From Pseudomonadota bacterium (GTDB taxonomy: Bacteria; Pseudomonadota; Alphaproteobacteria; Rhizobiales; Xanthobacteraceae), in NCBI GenBank assembly GCA_023433965.1, contig JAEYTQ010000729.1:1-8408 (forward strand): 8,408 nt of DNA, written 5' to 3'. This document shows positions 1-6,560 of the stretch, one piece after another. Every line of letters begins with the position of its first letter. Position 1 is the stretch's first letter. Under the pieces are notes generated by a model. It saw nothing but the letters and a program-made list of their open reading frames with translations. It was not told where the DNA came from and did not search any database. The position numbers were made by a program, and so were the translations under genes.

Positions 1-712
1 GATAGGCATAGGGCGCAAGGCCGGTCGCGGCTCGAAACGCACGCGTGAAAGTGCGCACGTCCTGCTGTGCTTCGCTCGCAAGCTCGCTGATGCTGAGATC
101 CTCGCCGAGACGGCCGTCGATCAATTCCACGACCTGAGCGAGACGCTGCCCTACCAATGGCCTGACCCTGAGGTGCCGAGGGCCAACCGCTCGAAACTCC
201 GCGAGACGCTTGAGGATAACGCTGACGCCGTGCTGGAAGAAGAGAGACGATGCCCCGTGAGCCTCCGCGTCCAGCCAGATCGCTCGCATCACTGCCGCCA
301 CCAGTGGATCGTTTCTCACCATGCCGGCGGCAGCGACGAAATCGTCTCCGGTCAGGTCGAGCCCTAGCGTCGCCATCTCCGGCACGCCTACTCGCAGTCC
401 AAGCATGTCTGCCCGCGGTGTGAATCCCGACGCTTTCGCGCCGGGCAATGCGATGCCAAAGCTCCCGGGCATGAACATGCCCTCGACGCGGCCGCTATCG
501 GCCGCACGCAGGAAGCGACCGGAGCCCTCGAGGCAGAGGCTCAATGCGAGGCTCGAAGCGACGGCGAATTCACCTTCGAAGGATTCCAATGTGGCGCGCG
601 TGATCAGCATCGAACCGGAAGAATTCGAGATCACCCGATACGGTTCGATCGCGCGCGCAGCGACGTTTCCCTCGAACCTCTCGCGCTCGCTTTGCCAATC
701 GACCGTCTTCAT
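1..712 (-). CDS. AraC-family transcriptional regulator (C-terminus cut by window edge)
   Basis: The frame is open from an ATG at 712 leftwards to the window edge, giving 237 codons without a stop. The last ~56 visible residues read as the first half of an AraC/XylS DNA-binding domain: a helix with LAQVVELIDGRLGEDLSISE, then LASEAQQDVRTFTRAFRAAT and GLAPYAY, where the second helix-turn-helix would follow outside the window. Residues ~1-180 look like the ligand-sensing and dimerisation domain of AraC-binding-like regulators, with little recognisable motif content. It is transcribed divergently from the TonB-dependent siderophore receptor across 140 nt. By analogy with PchR, YbtA and AlcR, which sit next to and activate siderophore receptors when they bind the ferric siderophore, I infer that it activates the receptor operon. 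The family call is firm. The effector is unknown. Confidence 0.88.
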   Translation of the reverse strand, partial: MKTVDWQSERERFEGNVAARAIEPYRVISNSSGSMLITRATLESFEGEFAVASSLALSLCLEGSGRFLRAADSGRVEGMFMPGSFGIALPGAKASGFTPRADMLGLRVGVPEMATLGLDLTGDDFVAAAGMVRNDPLVAAVMRAIWLDAEAHGASSLFFQHGVSVILKRLAEFRAVGPRHLRVRPLVGQRLAQVVELIDGRLGEDLSISELASEAQQDVRTFTRAFRAATGLAPYAY

Positions 713-852
713 TTGAACGAATCTAAACCGTTTTGCCGCTTACGGAGTGCTGATTTCCTAAATGGAGCAGTTTCCCCATTTTGGGAAGTGCATAGTTTTC
801 CAGGTATCGCGCCACGACGAACGTCGGCGACGATCCGGATGGGGCGTTGGGA
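713..852. promoter_or_regulatory. Divergent promoter region between AraC regulator and TonB receptor
   Basis: This 140-nt non-coding region separates the araC-type gene from the receptor gene. It contains two direct copies of an AGTTT(T)CC element, at 769-776 and 794-801, 25 bp apart, and an inverted repeat TTCCC-N6-GGGAA at 772-787. GCATAGT at 790-796 could serve as a -10 for the receptor, with no good -35 in front of it, which would suit activator-dependent transcription. I see no convincing Fur box and no full Irr-type ICE palindrome; only a half-like ATCTAAA is visible at 721-727. AraC proteins commonly bind direct repeats, so the repeated element is the best operator candidate, but this is inference. 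Confidence 0.45.
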
Positions 853-3156
853 ATGAAGAACAAGTATCAATACGGTGCATCCTGCGCCGCGTTGCTGTGC
901 GCGACAGGACTATGGGCGAGTGGCGGCCAGGCGATTGCCCAATCAACCTCCCATCGCTCGGCACGTGAGCTTCCACCTGTGTCGGTCGACGCACCCGCAG
1001 CGCAGCGCTCGCGACCGGCGGTCGCCCGCTCTCGCACGGTCACGGCTCGCCGCAGCGCTAGCGCTCGCACGACCGCGGTTCAGACGCCGACAGTTTCCTC
1101 TGCCACGGTCGGTACTGCCGCCTCGCCCGGTCAGCTCACCGGCTATGTCACGAGTGTCGCTGGAAGCGGCACCAAGAGCGACACGCCGATCGTGCAGGTG
1201 CCGCAAACGATCAACGTCATCACCGCGGATCAGATCAGAGATCAGGGCGCGCAAAGCGTCAGCCAGGCGCTCGGCTACACGCCTGGAGTCAGCGTCAACA
1301 ATTTCGGCGCGCTGTCGCCTACCGATGCCTATACGCGCATCCGCGGCTTCCGCGCCGACCAGTATCTCGACGGGACCCGCCTGCCCATCCGGGGGGACGG
1401 TGCGGCGAGCTTCGCCATAGAACCGTATGGGCTGGAGCGCATCGAAGTTCTCAAGGGACCGGCGTCGGGCTTGTACGGATCGAGTTCTCCGGGAGGCCTC
1501 ATCAACATGGTGAGCAAGCGGCCGACTGCAGTGCCCTTCGCCGAGGTCTTGCTGCAGAGCGGCAGCTGGAACCTGGCGCAGATCGGTTTCGATGCCGGCG
1601 GCCCGATCACCAGCGACAAGCAGTTCCTCTATCGCGTGACCGGCCTGATGCGCGATTCCGACACCCAGGTTCGCTACGCCGAGGACAACCGGCGCTTCAT
1701 CGCACCGGCTCTGACATGGCAGCCCAGCAATCAGACCAAGCTGACGCTGCTCGGAAACTATTCGGAGGAAAATTCGCGATGGCCGTTCTTCAACCTGGTG
1801 CCGCCGGCGGGGTCGCTCCTGCCCAATCCTTTCGGACAGATTCCGCGCTTCACCAACACGGGTGAACCGGGCCGAGATCGTCTCGACCGATCGCAATATG
1901 GTGTCGGCTATGCCTTCGAGCACCGCTTCAGCAACGATCTCGTCGTTCGGCAGAACCTCCGCTATGGCGAAGTGAAGAGTCAAGTCGATGCGGTCGCCAA
2001 CGTCTTCGGCTTCTTCTTCACCAACGATTTTCGCACGACGACGCGCGTGCCCATCAGCGTCTTCGACAGCGCGAATGCGCTGACCATCGACAATCAGGTC
2101 CTCGCCAAATTTGGCACGGGCCCTCTCTCGCACGCCGTCGTGGCGGGCGTCGACTACCGTGACGAAGACAGCCGGCGCACATTCAAGCAAGGCGGCCCCT
2201 CCTTCCTAGATATCTACTCGCCGGTCTACGGCCAACCCATTCTCCCGCCGAGCATCGTGGCGGAGAACTCGGCGACGAAGGAGGTGCAGACCGGCCTATA
2301 CCTGCAAGACCAGATCAAGCTCGGCTCGGTGCTGTTTTCGCTCGGCGGACGCGCCGACTGGGTCGATTCCCGCGTCAGCAACTTCAACAACAACCTCACC
2401 GTCACCCAGAACGATTTCGCGACGACCGGTCGCGTCGGCGTCAGCTATCTCTTCGACAACGGCTTCGTGCCGTATGTGAGCTATGCGACCTCGTTCCAGC
2501 CGGTCACCGGCCTCAGCGCCGCCGGCGAAGCGTTCAGGCCGTCGACGGGCGAGCAGTATGAAGCCGGCATCAAGTTTCAACCGGTCGGAACCAACAGCAT
2601 CTACACATTGGCTGTCTTCGACCTGACGCAGCAGAACGTGCTCACATCAGACATTTTCGGCTTCCGCCGCCAAACCGGCGAAGTCAACGTTCGCGGTGTC
2701 GAGCTGGAGGCCAGGACCGAGATCACCAGATCTTTCAGCCTGATCGCGTCCTACGCCTATCTCGATGCCAGGATCACGCGCAGTCTCCGCCCGGCGGAGC
2801 TCGGTCGTCGCCCGGCGGAGACCCCGACCAATCAGGCGGCGCTCTGGGGCCAGTACCAATTCCTCGACGGCCCACTCAACGGCCTGAAGCTCGCGACCGG
2901 AGTGCGCTATGTCGGCGACACCGAGGACGACAGCCATCGATTGAGCATACCGTCATATGCCTTGCTGGACGCACGGATTGCCTACGACTTCGGCGCGCTA
3001 CGCCCGCAGTTTCGCGGCGCCAGCCTTGCCATCAACGGCTTCAATCTGACCGACAAATACTACGTCACAGGCTGCTTCGGAGCCAATGCCACCGCGTGCG
3101 CGCTCGGACAAGGCCGCAAGATCATGGCCACGCTTGCCTATCGCTGGGGTCCGTGA
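853..3156 (+). CDS. TonB-dependent siderophore receptor (FhuA/FoxA-like)
   Basis: This outer-membrane gated channel imports a ferric siderophore using TonB-ExbBD energy. The 767-aa product starts with a signal peptide (about 1-30, cleavage near AIAQ|STS). A TonB-box-like ELPPVSVDA follows at 39-47, then an Arg/Ser/Ala-rich linker (~48-95). The plug domain (~105-225) has VPQTINVITADQI, YTRIRGFRADQYLDGTRLP and IEVLKGPASGLYGSSSPGG, the usual signature of siderophore receptors. The rest is a beta-barrel, with two Cys near the C-terminus and a typical end in LAYRWGP. There is no N-terminal STN domain, so sigma/anti-sigma signalling through the receptor is unlikely. I chose the ATG at 853, with GGGG at 841-844 as a weak ribosome site; an in-frame TTG at 847 is possible but less likely. 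A hydroxamate-type ligand is likely but unproven. The reductase-like gene follows after 51 nt, probably in the same transcript. Confidence 0.95.
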   Translation: MKNKYQYGASCAALLCATGLWASGGQAIAQSTSHRSARELPPVSVDAPAAQRSRPAVARSRTVTARRSASARTTAVQTPTVSSATVGTAASPGQLTGYVTSVAGSGTKSDTPIVQVPQTINVITADQIRDQGAQSVSQALGYTPGVSVNNFGALSPTDAYTRIRGFRADQYLDGTRLPIRGDGAASFAIEPYGLERIEVLKGPASGLYGSSSPGGLINMVSKRPTAVPFAEVLLQSGSWNLAQIGFDAGGPITSDKQFLYRVTGLMRDSDTQVRYAEDNRRFIAPALTWQPSNQTKLTLLGNYSEENSRWPFFNLVPPAGSLLPNPFGQIPRFTNTGEPGRDRLDRSQYGVGYAFEHRFSNDLVVRQNLRYGEVKSQVDAVANVFGFFFTNDFRTTTRVPISVFDSANALTIDNQVLAKFGTGPLSHAVVAGVDYRDEDSRRTFKQGGPSFLDIYSPVYGQPILPPSIVAENSATKEVQTGLYLQDQIKLGSVLFSLGGRADWVDSRVSNFNNNLTVTQNDFATTGRVGVSYLFDNGFVPYVSYATSFQPVTGLSAAGEAFRPSTGEQYEAGIKFQPVGTNSIYTLAVFDLTQQNVLTSDIFGFRRQTGEVNVRGVELEARTEITRSFSLIASYAYLDARITRSLRPAELGRRPAETPTNQAALWGQYQFLDGPLNGLKLATGVRYVGDTEDDSHRLSIPSYALLDARIAYDFGALRPQFRGASLAINGFNLTDKYYVTGCFGANATACALGQGRKIMATLAYRWGP

Positions 3157-3207
3157 TGCGCGAAGCGACGCGCAGACAGCCATGGCATCGAACCTGAAAG
3201 CCTGATC

Positions 3208-4329
3208 ATGCTGGCGCGCACCGTTCGGGCCTGGACGCTCGTCCACACCTGGAGCAGCCTGATTTGCACGGCGTTCCTCCTGATCCTCTGCATCACCGGT
3301 CTGCCGCTGATCTTCCATCACGAGATCGACGAGCTCTACGAAGGCCGTCCCGCCAAAACCACGGAAGAGCTAGGCAGGCCACCCGCCAGCCTCGATGTGG
3401 CCGCAGCCAACGCACAGCGGCAGATACCCGGCTACTTCATCCAGGCCTTCTTCTGGAACCACGACGATCCGACCGAGCTGAATTTCGCCATGGGCCCGGC
3501 GCCGGAATCGCCCCCGACCCTCAATCGCGTCCTGAAAATCGATGCCGGCACCGCCGATGTCGTCAGCGAACCGAAGACGCGCGAACGATTGACCTACGTG
3601 CTGCTCCGGATTCATACCGACCTGTTTGTCGGGCTTTACGGCAAGCTGTTCCTGGGCCTGATGGGCCTCCTATTTCTGGTCGCGACAATTTCGGGCGTCG
3701 TCATCTACGGTACCGCAATGCGCAAGCTGTCGTTCGGCACGATGAGACGCGAGCGCTCGCGCCTGGTGCGGTGGCTCGACGTGCATAACCTTCTTGGCGC
3801 GGTGACGATTGCCTGGGTCGTCGTGGTGGGAGCGACCGGTACGATCAACACCTGGGCGGACATCGTCATCAAGACCTGGCAGAACGGCCAGCTCGCCGAG
3901 ATGGTGGGTCCCTTCAAGGACCGCCCTCGCCCCGAGACGCTTGCCTCGGTCGATCAGGCGGTGGCCACCGCCCGCGCGACGATCCCGGCCATGATCCCGT
4001 TCTTCGTGGCCTACCCGGGATCGATGTTCTCCAGCCGAAGCCACTATGTCGTCTTCATGCGCGGGGATACACCTCTGACCTCCCGTCTGCTGACCCCTGT
4101 GTTGATCGACGCCGTGGACGGAGGTCTTACCGACTTCCGGAGCTTGCCGTGGTACGTCTCGACGGTTCTGCTCTCGCAGCCACTGCACTTCGGCGACTAC
4201 GGAGGACTTCCGTTGAAGATCGTCTGGGCACTGATGGACGTCGCCGTGATCGTCATCCTGGTCAGCGGCCTCTATTTGTGGGCGGCTCGCAGGACGTTCA
4301 AATCTCGCCGCGAGAACATGGAGCCATGA
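3208..4329 (+). CDS. PepSY-associated TM-helix protein, probable siderophore reductase (FoxB-like)
   Basis: This 373-aa inner-membrane protein has the four-helix layout of the PepSY_TM/PiuB family. Helices lie at about 15-36, 144-168, 196-218 and 336-359, with a large periplasmic segment between helices 1 and 2 and another between 3 and 4. Family-typical histidines are H13, H37/H38, H136 in RIHTDLFVG, H193 in DVHNLLG, and H327 in PLHFGDYGG. The characterised relative FoxB of Pseudomonas is a haem-containing membrane reductase that releases iron from ferrioxamine, and some of these histidines are likely haem ligands here (inference). Its position directly after a siderophore receptor supports a role in ferric-siderophore reduction rather than peptidase inhibition. 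The ATG at 3208 is the first start in the frame and places the first helix correctly. The gene's stop overlaps the next gene. Confidence 0.87.
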   Translation: MLARTVRAWTLVHTWSSLICTAFLLILCITGLPLIFHHEIDELYEGRPAKTTEELGRPPASLDVAAANAQRQIPGYFIQAFFWNHDDPTELNFAMGPAPESPPTLNRVLKIDAGTADVVSEPKTRERLTYVLLRIHTDLFVGLYGKLFLGLMGLLFLVATISGVVIYGTAMRKLSFGTMRRERSRLVRWLDVHNLLGAVTIAWVVVVGATGTINTWADIVIKTWQNGQLAEMVGPFKDRPRPETLASVDQAVATARATIPAMIPFFVAYPGSMFSSRSHYVVFMRGDTPLTSRLLTPVLIDAVDGGLTDFRSLPWYVSTVLLSQPLHFGDYGGLPLKIVWALMDVAVIVILVSGLYLWAARRTFKSRRENMEP

Positions 4330-4511
4330 CCCGGATCCAATCGAATGTCTGGCACACCTACCGCGGTCCCCTCGCGCTTGCGATCATCTCGATGTCCGGG
4401 CTTGGGGCAGCCCTTGTGGGGGATGGTCTGCTGGACATTGTCGGATGGACATTCCTGCTCGTACCGCTCTTGACGGCGGCCTATCACATCGCGACCCCAC
4501 AACGGGATTGA
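4326..4511 (+). CDS. Small two-helix membrane protein, translationally coupled to the reductase
   Basis: This is a 61-aa ORF whose ATG overlaps the reductase stop codon in an ATGA, a classic sign of translational coupling. The product has two hydrophobic helices: ~15-33, containing LALAIISMSGLGAALV, and ~37-54, containing LLDIVGWTFLLVPLLTAA. The helices are joined by a short GDG turn, and the ends are polar. Histidines sit just outside each helix (H10 in WHTYRG, H54 in AAYHI). I do not recognise a named family. Position and coupling suggest a subunit or assembly partner of the FoxB-like reductase (inference). The same frame is open further upstream inside the reductase gene, but that part is a shadow; 4326 is the sensible start. 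Confidence 0.72.
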   Translation: MTRIQSNVWHTYRGPLALAIISMSGLGAALVGDGLLDIVGWTFLLVPLLTAAYHIATPQRD

Positions 4512-4517
4512 TGTCTG

Positions 4518-4531
4518 CGCCATTGATGGCG
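4518..4531. terminator. Short hairpin after the iron-uptake operon, possible terminator
   Basis: CGCCATTGATGGCG is an inverted repeat with arms CGCCA and TGGCG and a TTGA loop. It starts seven nt after the stop of the 61-aa gene. No T-run follows, so it is not a textbook intrinsic terminator. A second inverted repeat in the same convergent gap is TGAAGC (4581-4586) with GCTTCA (4599-4604), which overlaps the stop of the leftward hydrolase gene and could act for that strand. Both are weak. Confidence 0.3.
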
Positions 4532-4601
4532 GGAGGCACGCGTAGGCAGCTCGAGCCGGGCGTCATCCTTCGAGGTCAGCTGAAGCGACCGTTGCACAGC
4601 T

Positions 4602-5297
4602 TCACCGCTTCCCGTCCGCGCCCGCCCGCGAGAAACGAAAATCGCAATGGCTCGCGCCGCCCGCCAGCGTCTGAGTCCGTTCCAGGCGGATGCCGCGCGC
4701 GGCGTAGGCGACGAAGTCGAGGCCGCAGATGTTCGGCAAGATCTCCGTGTCGCCGCGGCGCGCCGCGAGCTTGCAGAAGCCGCAGGCCTTGTAGTCGATG
4801 CCGAATTCGAAAGTGTCCTGCGGGCCCGGCTCGACGAAATCGTAGACGAAATCTTCCGGGAACTCCGCTTGGTGAGCTTTGGTAACGCTCCTTGCCGCCT
4901 GCTCGCGCATCAAGGCCTGGTTCTCAGCCGACATGAACTGACGCCCCGCGGCGAGACGCTCGGCCTCGGGAATCGTCAGCAATTGCGCCTTGTAGGTTTC
5001 GCGCTCGATCTCGCCGATCACCGGCACCGGCACGCCGTGGCGCCGCAGCACCCGGCTGATGGCCATGAAGCCGGTCAGGCGCATGAAGAAATCGCTCATG
5101 CGGCTTGCCGCGCCGCCGACATAGGGCATCCGGGTGAGGACGATCTCGAATTCGGCCATCACTTCCTTCCTGATCCTGTCGATATCGGAGAGACGCGCCC
5201 GCTCACGGAGCATCGGCACCGCGAGGTCTATTCGCTCCCGAATGGCGGCCTCCATCGCCGCCCGATGCGTCTCGTAGAAGGGATGAATCTCAGCCAC
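4602..5297 (-). CDS. L-2-amino-thiazoline-4-carboxylic acid (ATC) hydrolase family protein
   Basis: The 231-aa product carries the C-terminal signature of the ATC hydrolase family: FEFGIDYKACGFCKLAARRG, then LPNICGLDF, then RLERTQTLAGGASHCDFRF. Family-conserved residues visible are C172, C175, C191, D194, R207, T210, G214, C218 and D219. The founding enzyme in Pseudomonas opens the ATC ring to N-carbamoyl-L-cysteine during cysteine synthesis from DL-ATC; many homologues have unknown substrates. The N-terminal ~100 residues are helical and less informative. The start is a GTG at 5297 with AGGTGG four nt upstream on the coding strand. It lies 46 nt downstream of the RidA-family gene, likely in one transcript. 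The usual next enzyme, N-carbamoyl-L-cysteine amidohydrolase, is absent here, so the real substrate is open. Confidence 0.85.
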   Translation of the reverse strand: MAEIHPFYETHRAAMEAAIRERIDLAVPMLRERARLSDIDRIRKEVMAEFEIVLTRMPYVGGAASRMSDFFMRLTGFMAISRVLRRHGVPVPVIGEIERETYKAQLLTIPEAERLAAGRQFMSAENQALMREQAARSVTKAHQAEFPEDFVYDFVEPGPQDTFEFGIDYKACGFCKLAARRGDTEILPNICGLDFVAYAARGIRLERTQTLAGGASHCDFRFSRAGADGKR

Positions 5298-5343
5298 TAG
5301 ACCACCTGATCTGATTGAACCATTGCAGCATCGACGAGGCCGC

Positions 5344-5736
5344 TCACTCCGCGGCGATCGCCTCGATCTCCAGCAGCCATTTGCTGTCGACGGTCTCGAC
5401 CACGACGACGGTAAGCGCCGGCTGGTGCTCTCCGAGCATGGCGCGGCGAATGGCGCGGTTGGTGACGACCTGACTGCGATCGGTCAGGAATGTGGTGACC
5501 TTGACCAGGTGCCCGACGCCAAGGCCTGCCGCGGCGAGCACCTCCCTGACATTGCGCCACGCCTGCTCGCATTGCGCCTCGAAGCCGTCAGGCACGGTGC
5601 CGTCGGACTTTTCAGGCACCTGGCCGCTGATGAACAGCAGGCGGCGATGCTGCTGCAGCTCGAGGCCCATGCTGTAGCCGCCGGCGGGAGGGTGAACCGT
5701 TGCGGGATTGTGGCTGACGATGTGAGCTGGCGACAT
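5344..5736 (-). CDS. RidA/YjgF family protein lacking the canonical catalytic arginine
   Basis: The 130-aa product matches the Rid (YjgF/YER057c/UK114) fold along its whole length: GGYSMGL (20-26), LLFISGQVPEKSDGTVP (33-49), WRNVREVLAAAGLGVGHLVK (60-79), TTFLTDRSQVVTNRA (81-95) and WLLEIEAIAAE (120-130). Canonical RidA hydrolyses enamine/imine intermediates and uses an Arg in the PARS motif. Here the aligned stretch is QPALTVVVV, with L108 at the Arg position, while the glutamate of EIEAIA (E123) and the ligand-side Tyr (Y21) remain. Rid subfamilies without this Arg exist and have other or unknown activities, so imine deaminase activity should not be assumed. Start ATG 5736 has a weak AGAGAA upstream. 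It leads the leftward operon with the ATC hydrolase gene and diverges from a LysR gene. Confidence 0.9.
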   Translation of the reverse strand: MSPAHIVSHNPATVHPPAGGYSMGLELQQHRRLLFISGQVPEKSDGTVPDGFEAQCEQAWRNVREVLAAAGLGVGHLVKVTTFLTDRSQVVTNRAIRRAMLGEHQPALTVVVVETVDSKWLLEIEAIAAE

Positions 5737-5864
5737 GGCGTTCTCTGGGTTTCCACGTCAACCGTATCCGGCGGCAGCCGTGCCGCGCAAAGCATCATTG
5801 CTGCGGTTCAGCGCAAGAAAATCTATTGCAAGCCGACCGCCATTGCATGACAGACTGAGCAACG
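5737..5864. promoter_or_regulatory. Divergent RidA/LysR intergenic region with clustered TTGC/GCAA half-sites
   Basis: This 128-nt region holds six TTGC or GCAA tetramers within 60 bp: GCAA 5787-5790, TTGC 5798-5801, GCAA 5813-5816, the palindrome TTGCAA 5826-5831 (one of each), and TTGC 5843-5846. About one would be expected by chance. TTGC-N11-GCAA at 5798-5816 has the spacing of a LysR-type T-N11-A site. ATTGCA at 5825 and 5842 repeats at 17 bp. Position between a LysR gene and its divergent neighbour is the standard arrangement for such operators, so I infer binding by the adjacent LysR protein in its ancestral form. Confidence 0.5.
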
Positions 5865-6560
5865 ATGACCTATGCCCTTCCCCCGCTCAACGCCGTCCGC
5901 GCCTTCGAAGCCGCCGCGCGGCATCTCAGCTTCAAACTGGCAGCGCACGAGCTGCACGTCACGCCCGCCGCCGTAGGGCAGCAGGTGAAGGCGCTGGAGG
6001 CGCGCCTCGGTGTGCGCCTGTTCGATCGGCTGCATAAGCAGCTCATCCTCACCGAGGCCGGCCAGGCCTATCTGCCCGGGATCTCCGAAGGCTTTCGCCA
6101 CATCGCCGAAGCGACTTCGCAACTCAAGCCGGCCGGTGCGGTGCTGCTGCACCTGGGAGTCCACGGCAGTATCGACCTGCGCCGCCTGGAGCTTGCAGGG
6201 TTTCGCAGCGCACATCCGGACATTGGCCTGCGGGTACTGCACCCCGCCGGCCTCCACGAGCTGGTCGAGGGCAAGGTCGATGTGCTGATCGGCCGCGGTC
6301 TCAGCCACCATCCAGGCTATCGCTGCGACCGGCTCGATGGACGATCAGGACTGGGTGACTGGCTGGGGACGCCTGAGGGCACGGTGGATTGCCCTGAAAT
6401 CGTCAGCTTGAGGGCATGGCTGCGCAGCGCGCTGGCTGGGAATGCGGGCGTCACGAGAGCGAGAGCGACTGGGTCCGAATGTCCTGCGCCGTCTTCTGTA
6501 GCCGCACGAGATACCGCTTCTTCGCGGCCGCTTCCGTCAATGTTCCCGAAATCAAATTGA
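5865..6560 (+). pseudogene. LysR-family (GcvA-like) regulator, internally deleted, probable pseudogene
   Basis: The 231-aa frame starts with a clear LysR winged helix-turn-helix of the GcvA type: LPPLNAVRAFEAAARHLSFK, LAAHELHVTPAAVGQQVKAL, and RLFDRLHKQLILTEAG (to ~66). Residues ~92-157 match the first part of the effector domain (GFRSAHPDIGLRVL, ELVEGKVDVLIGRG). Intact members are about 295-310 aa. Here only ~20 unlike residues separate CDRL (154-157) from CPEIVSLRAWLRSAL (176-190), which resembles the family C-terminus, so roughly 120 residues of effector domain seem missing. The tail after ~193 is read antisense through the 3' end of the convergent iclR gene, so the native stop may also be lost. 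The DNA-binding half is intact and could still be expressed. The ATG at 5865 fits the family start. Family call firm; pseudogene status inferred. Confidence 0.72.

Noticed and set aside
173..716. Plus-strand open frames of 64 and 131 codons at the left end
   Set aside because: They are antisense to the AraC-family frame, which is continuously open and carries a clear DNA-binding domain.
721..760. Possible Irr/Fur-type iron box upstream of the receptor
   Set aside because: Only a half-like ATCTAAA is visible, with no matching TTTAGA arm at the right distance.
943..2190. A 415-codon open frame on the minus strand inside the receptor gene
   Set aside because: It lies wholly antisense to a clear TonB-dependent receptor. 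It has no recognisable domain, and its composition is that of a GC-rich shadow frame.
3264..3788. A 174-codon alternative frame within the reductase gene
   Set aside because: It is an out-of-frame shadow. The overlapping frame has four well-placed transmembrane helices and family histidines.
4647..5300. A 217-codon plus-strand frame antisense to the ATC hydrolase gene
   Set aside because: The minus-strand frame matches a known family with conserved cysteines. This one has no recognisable feature.
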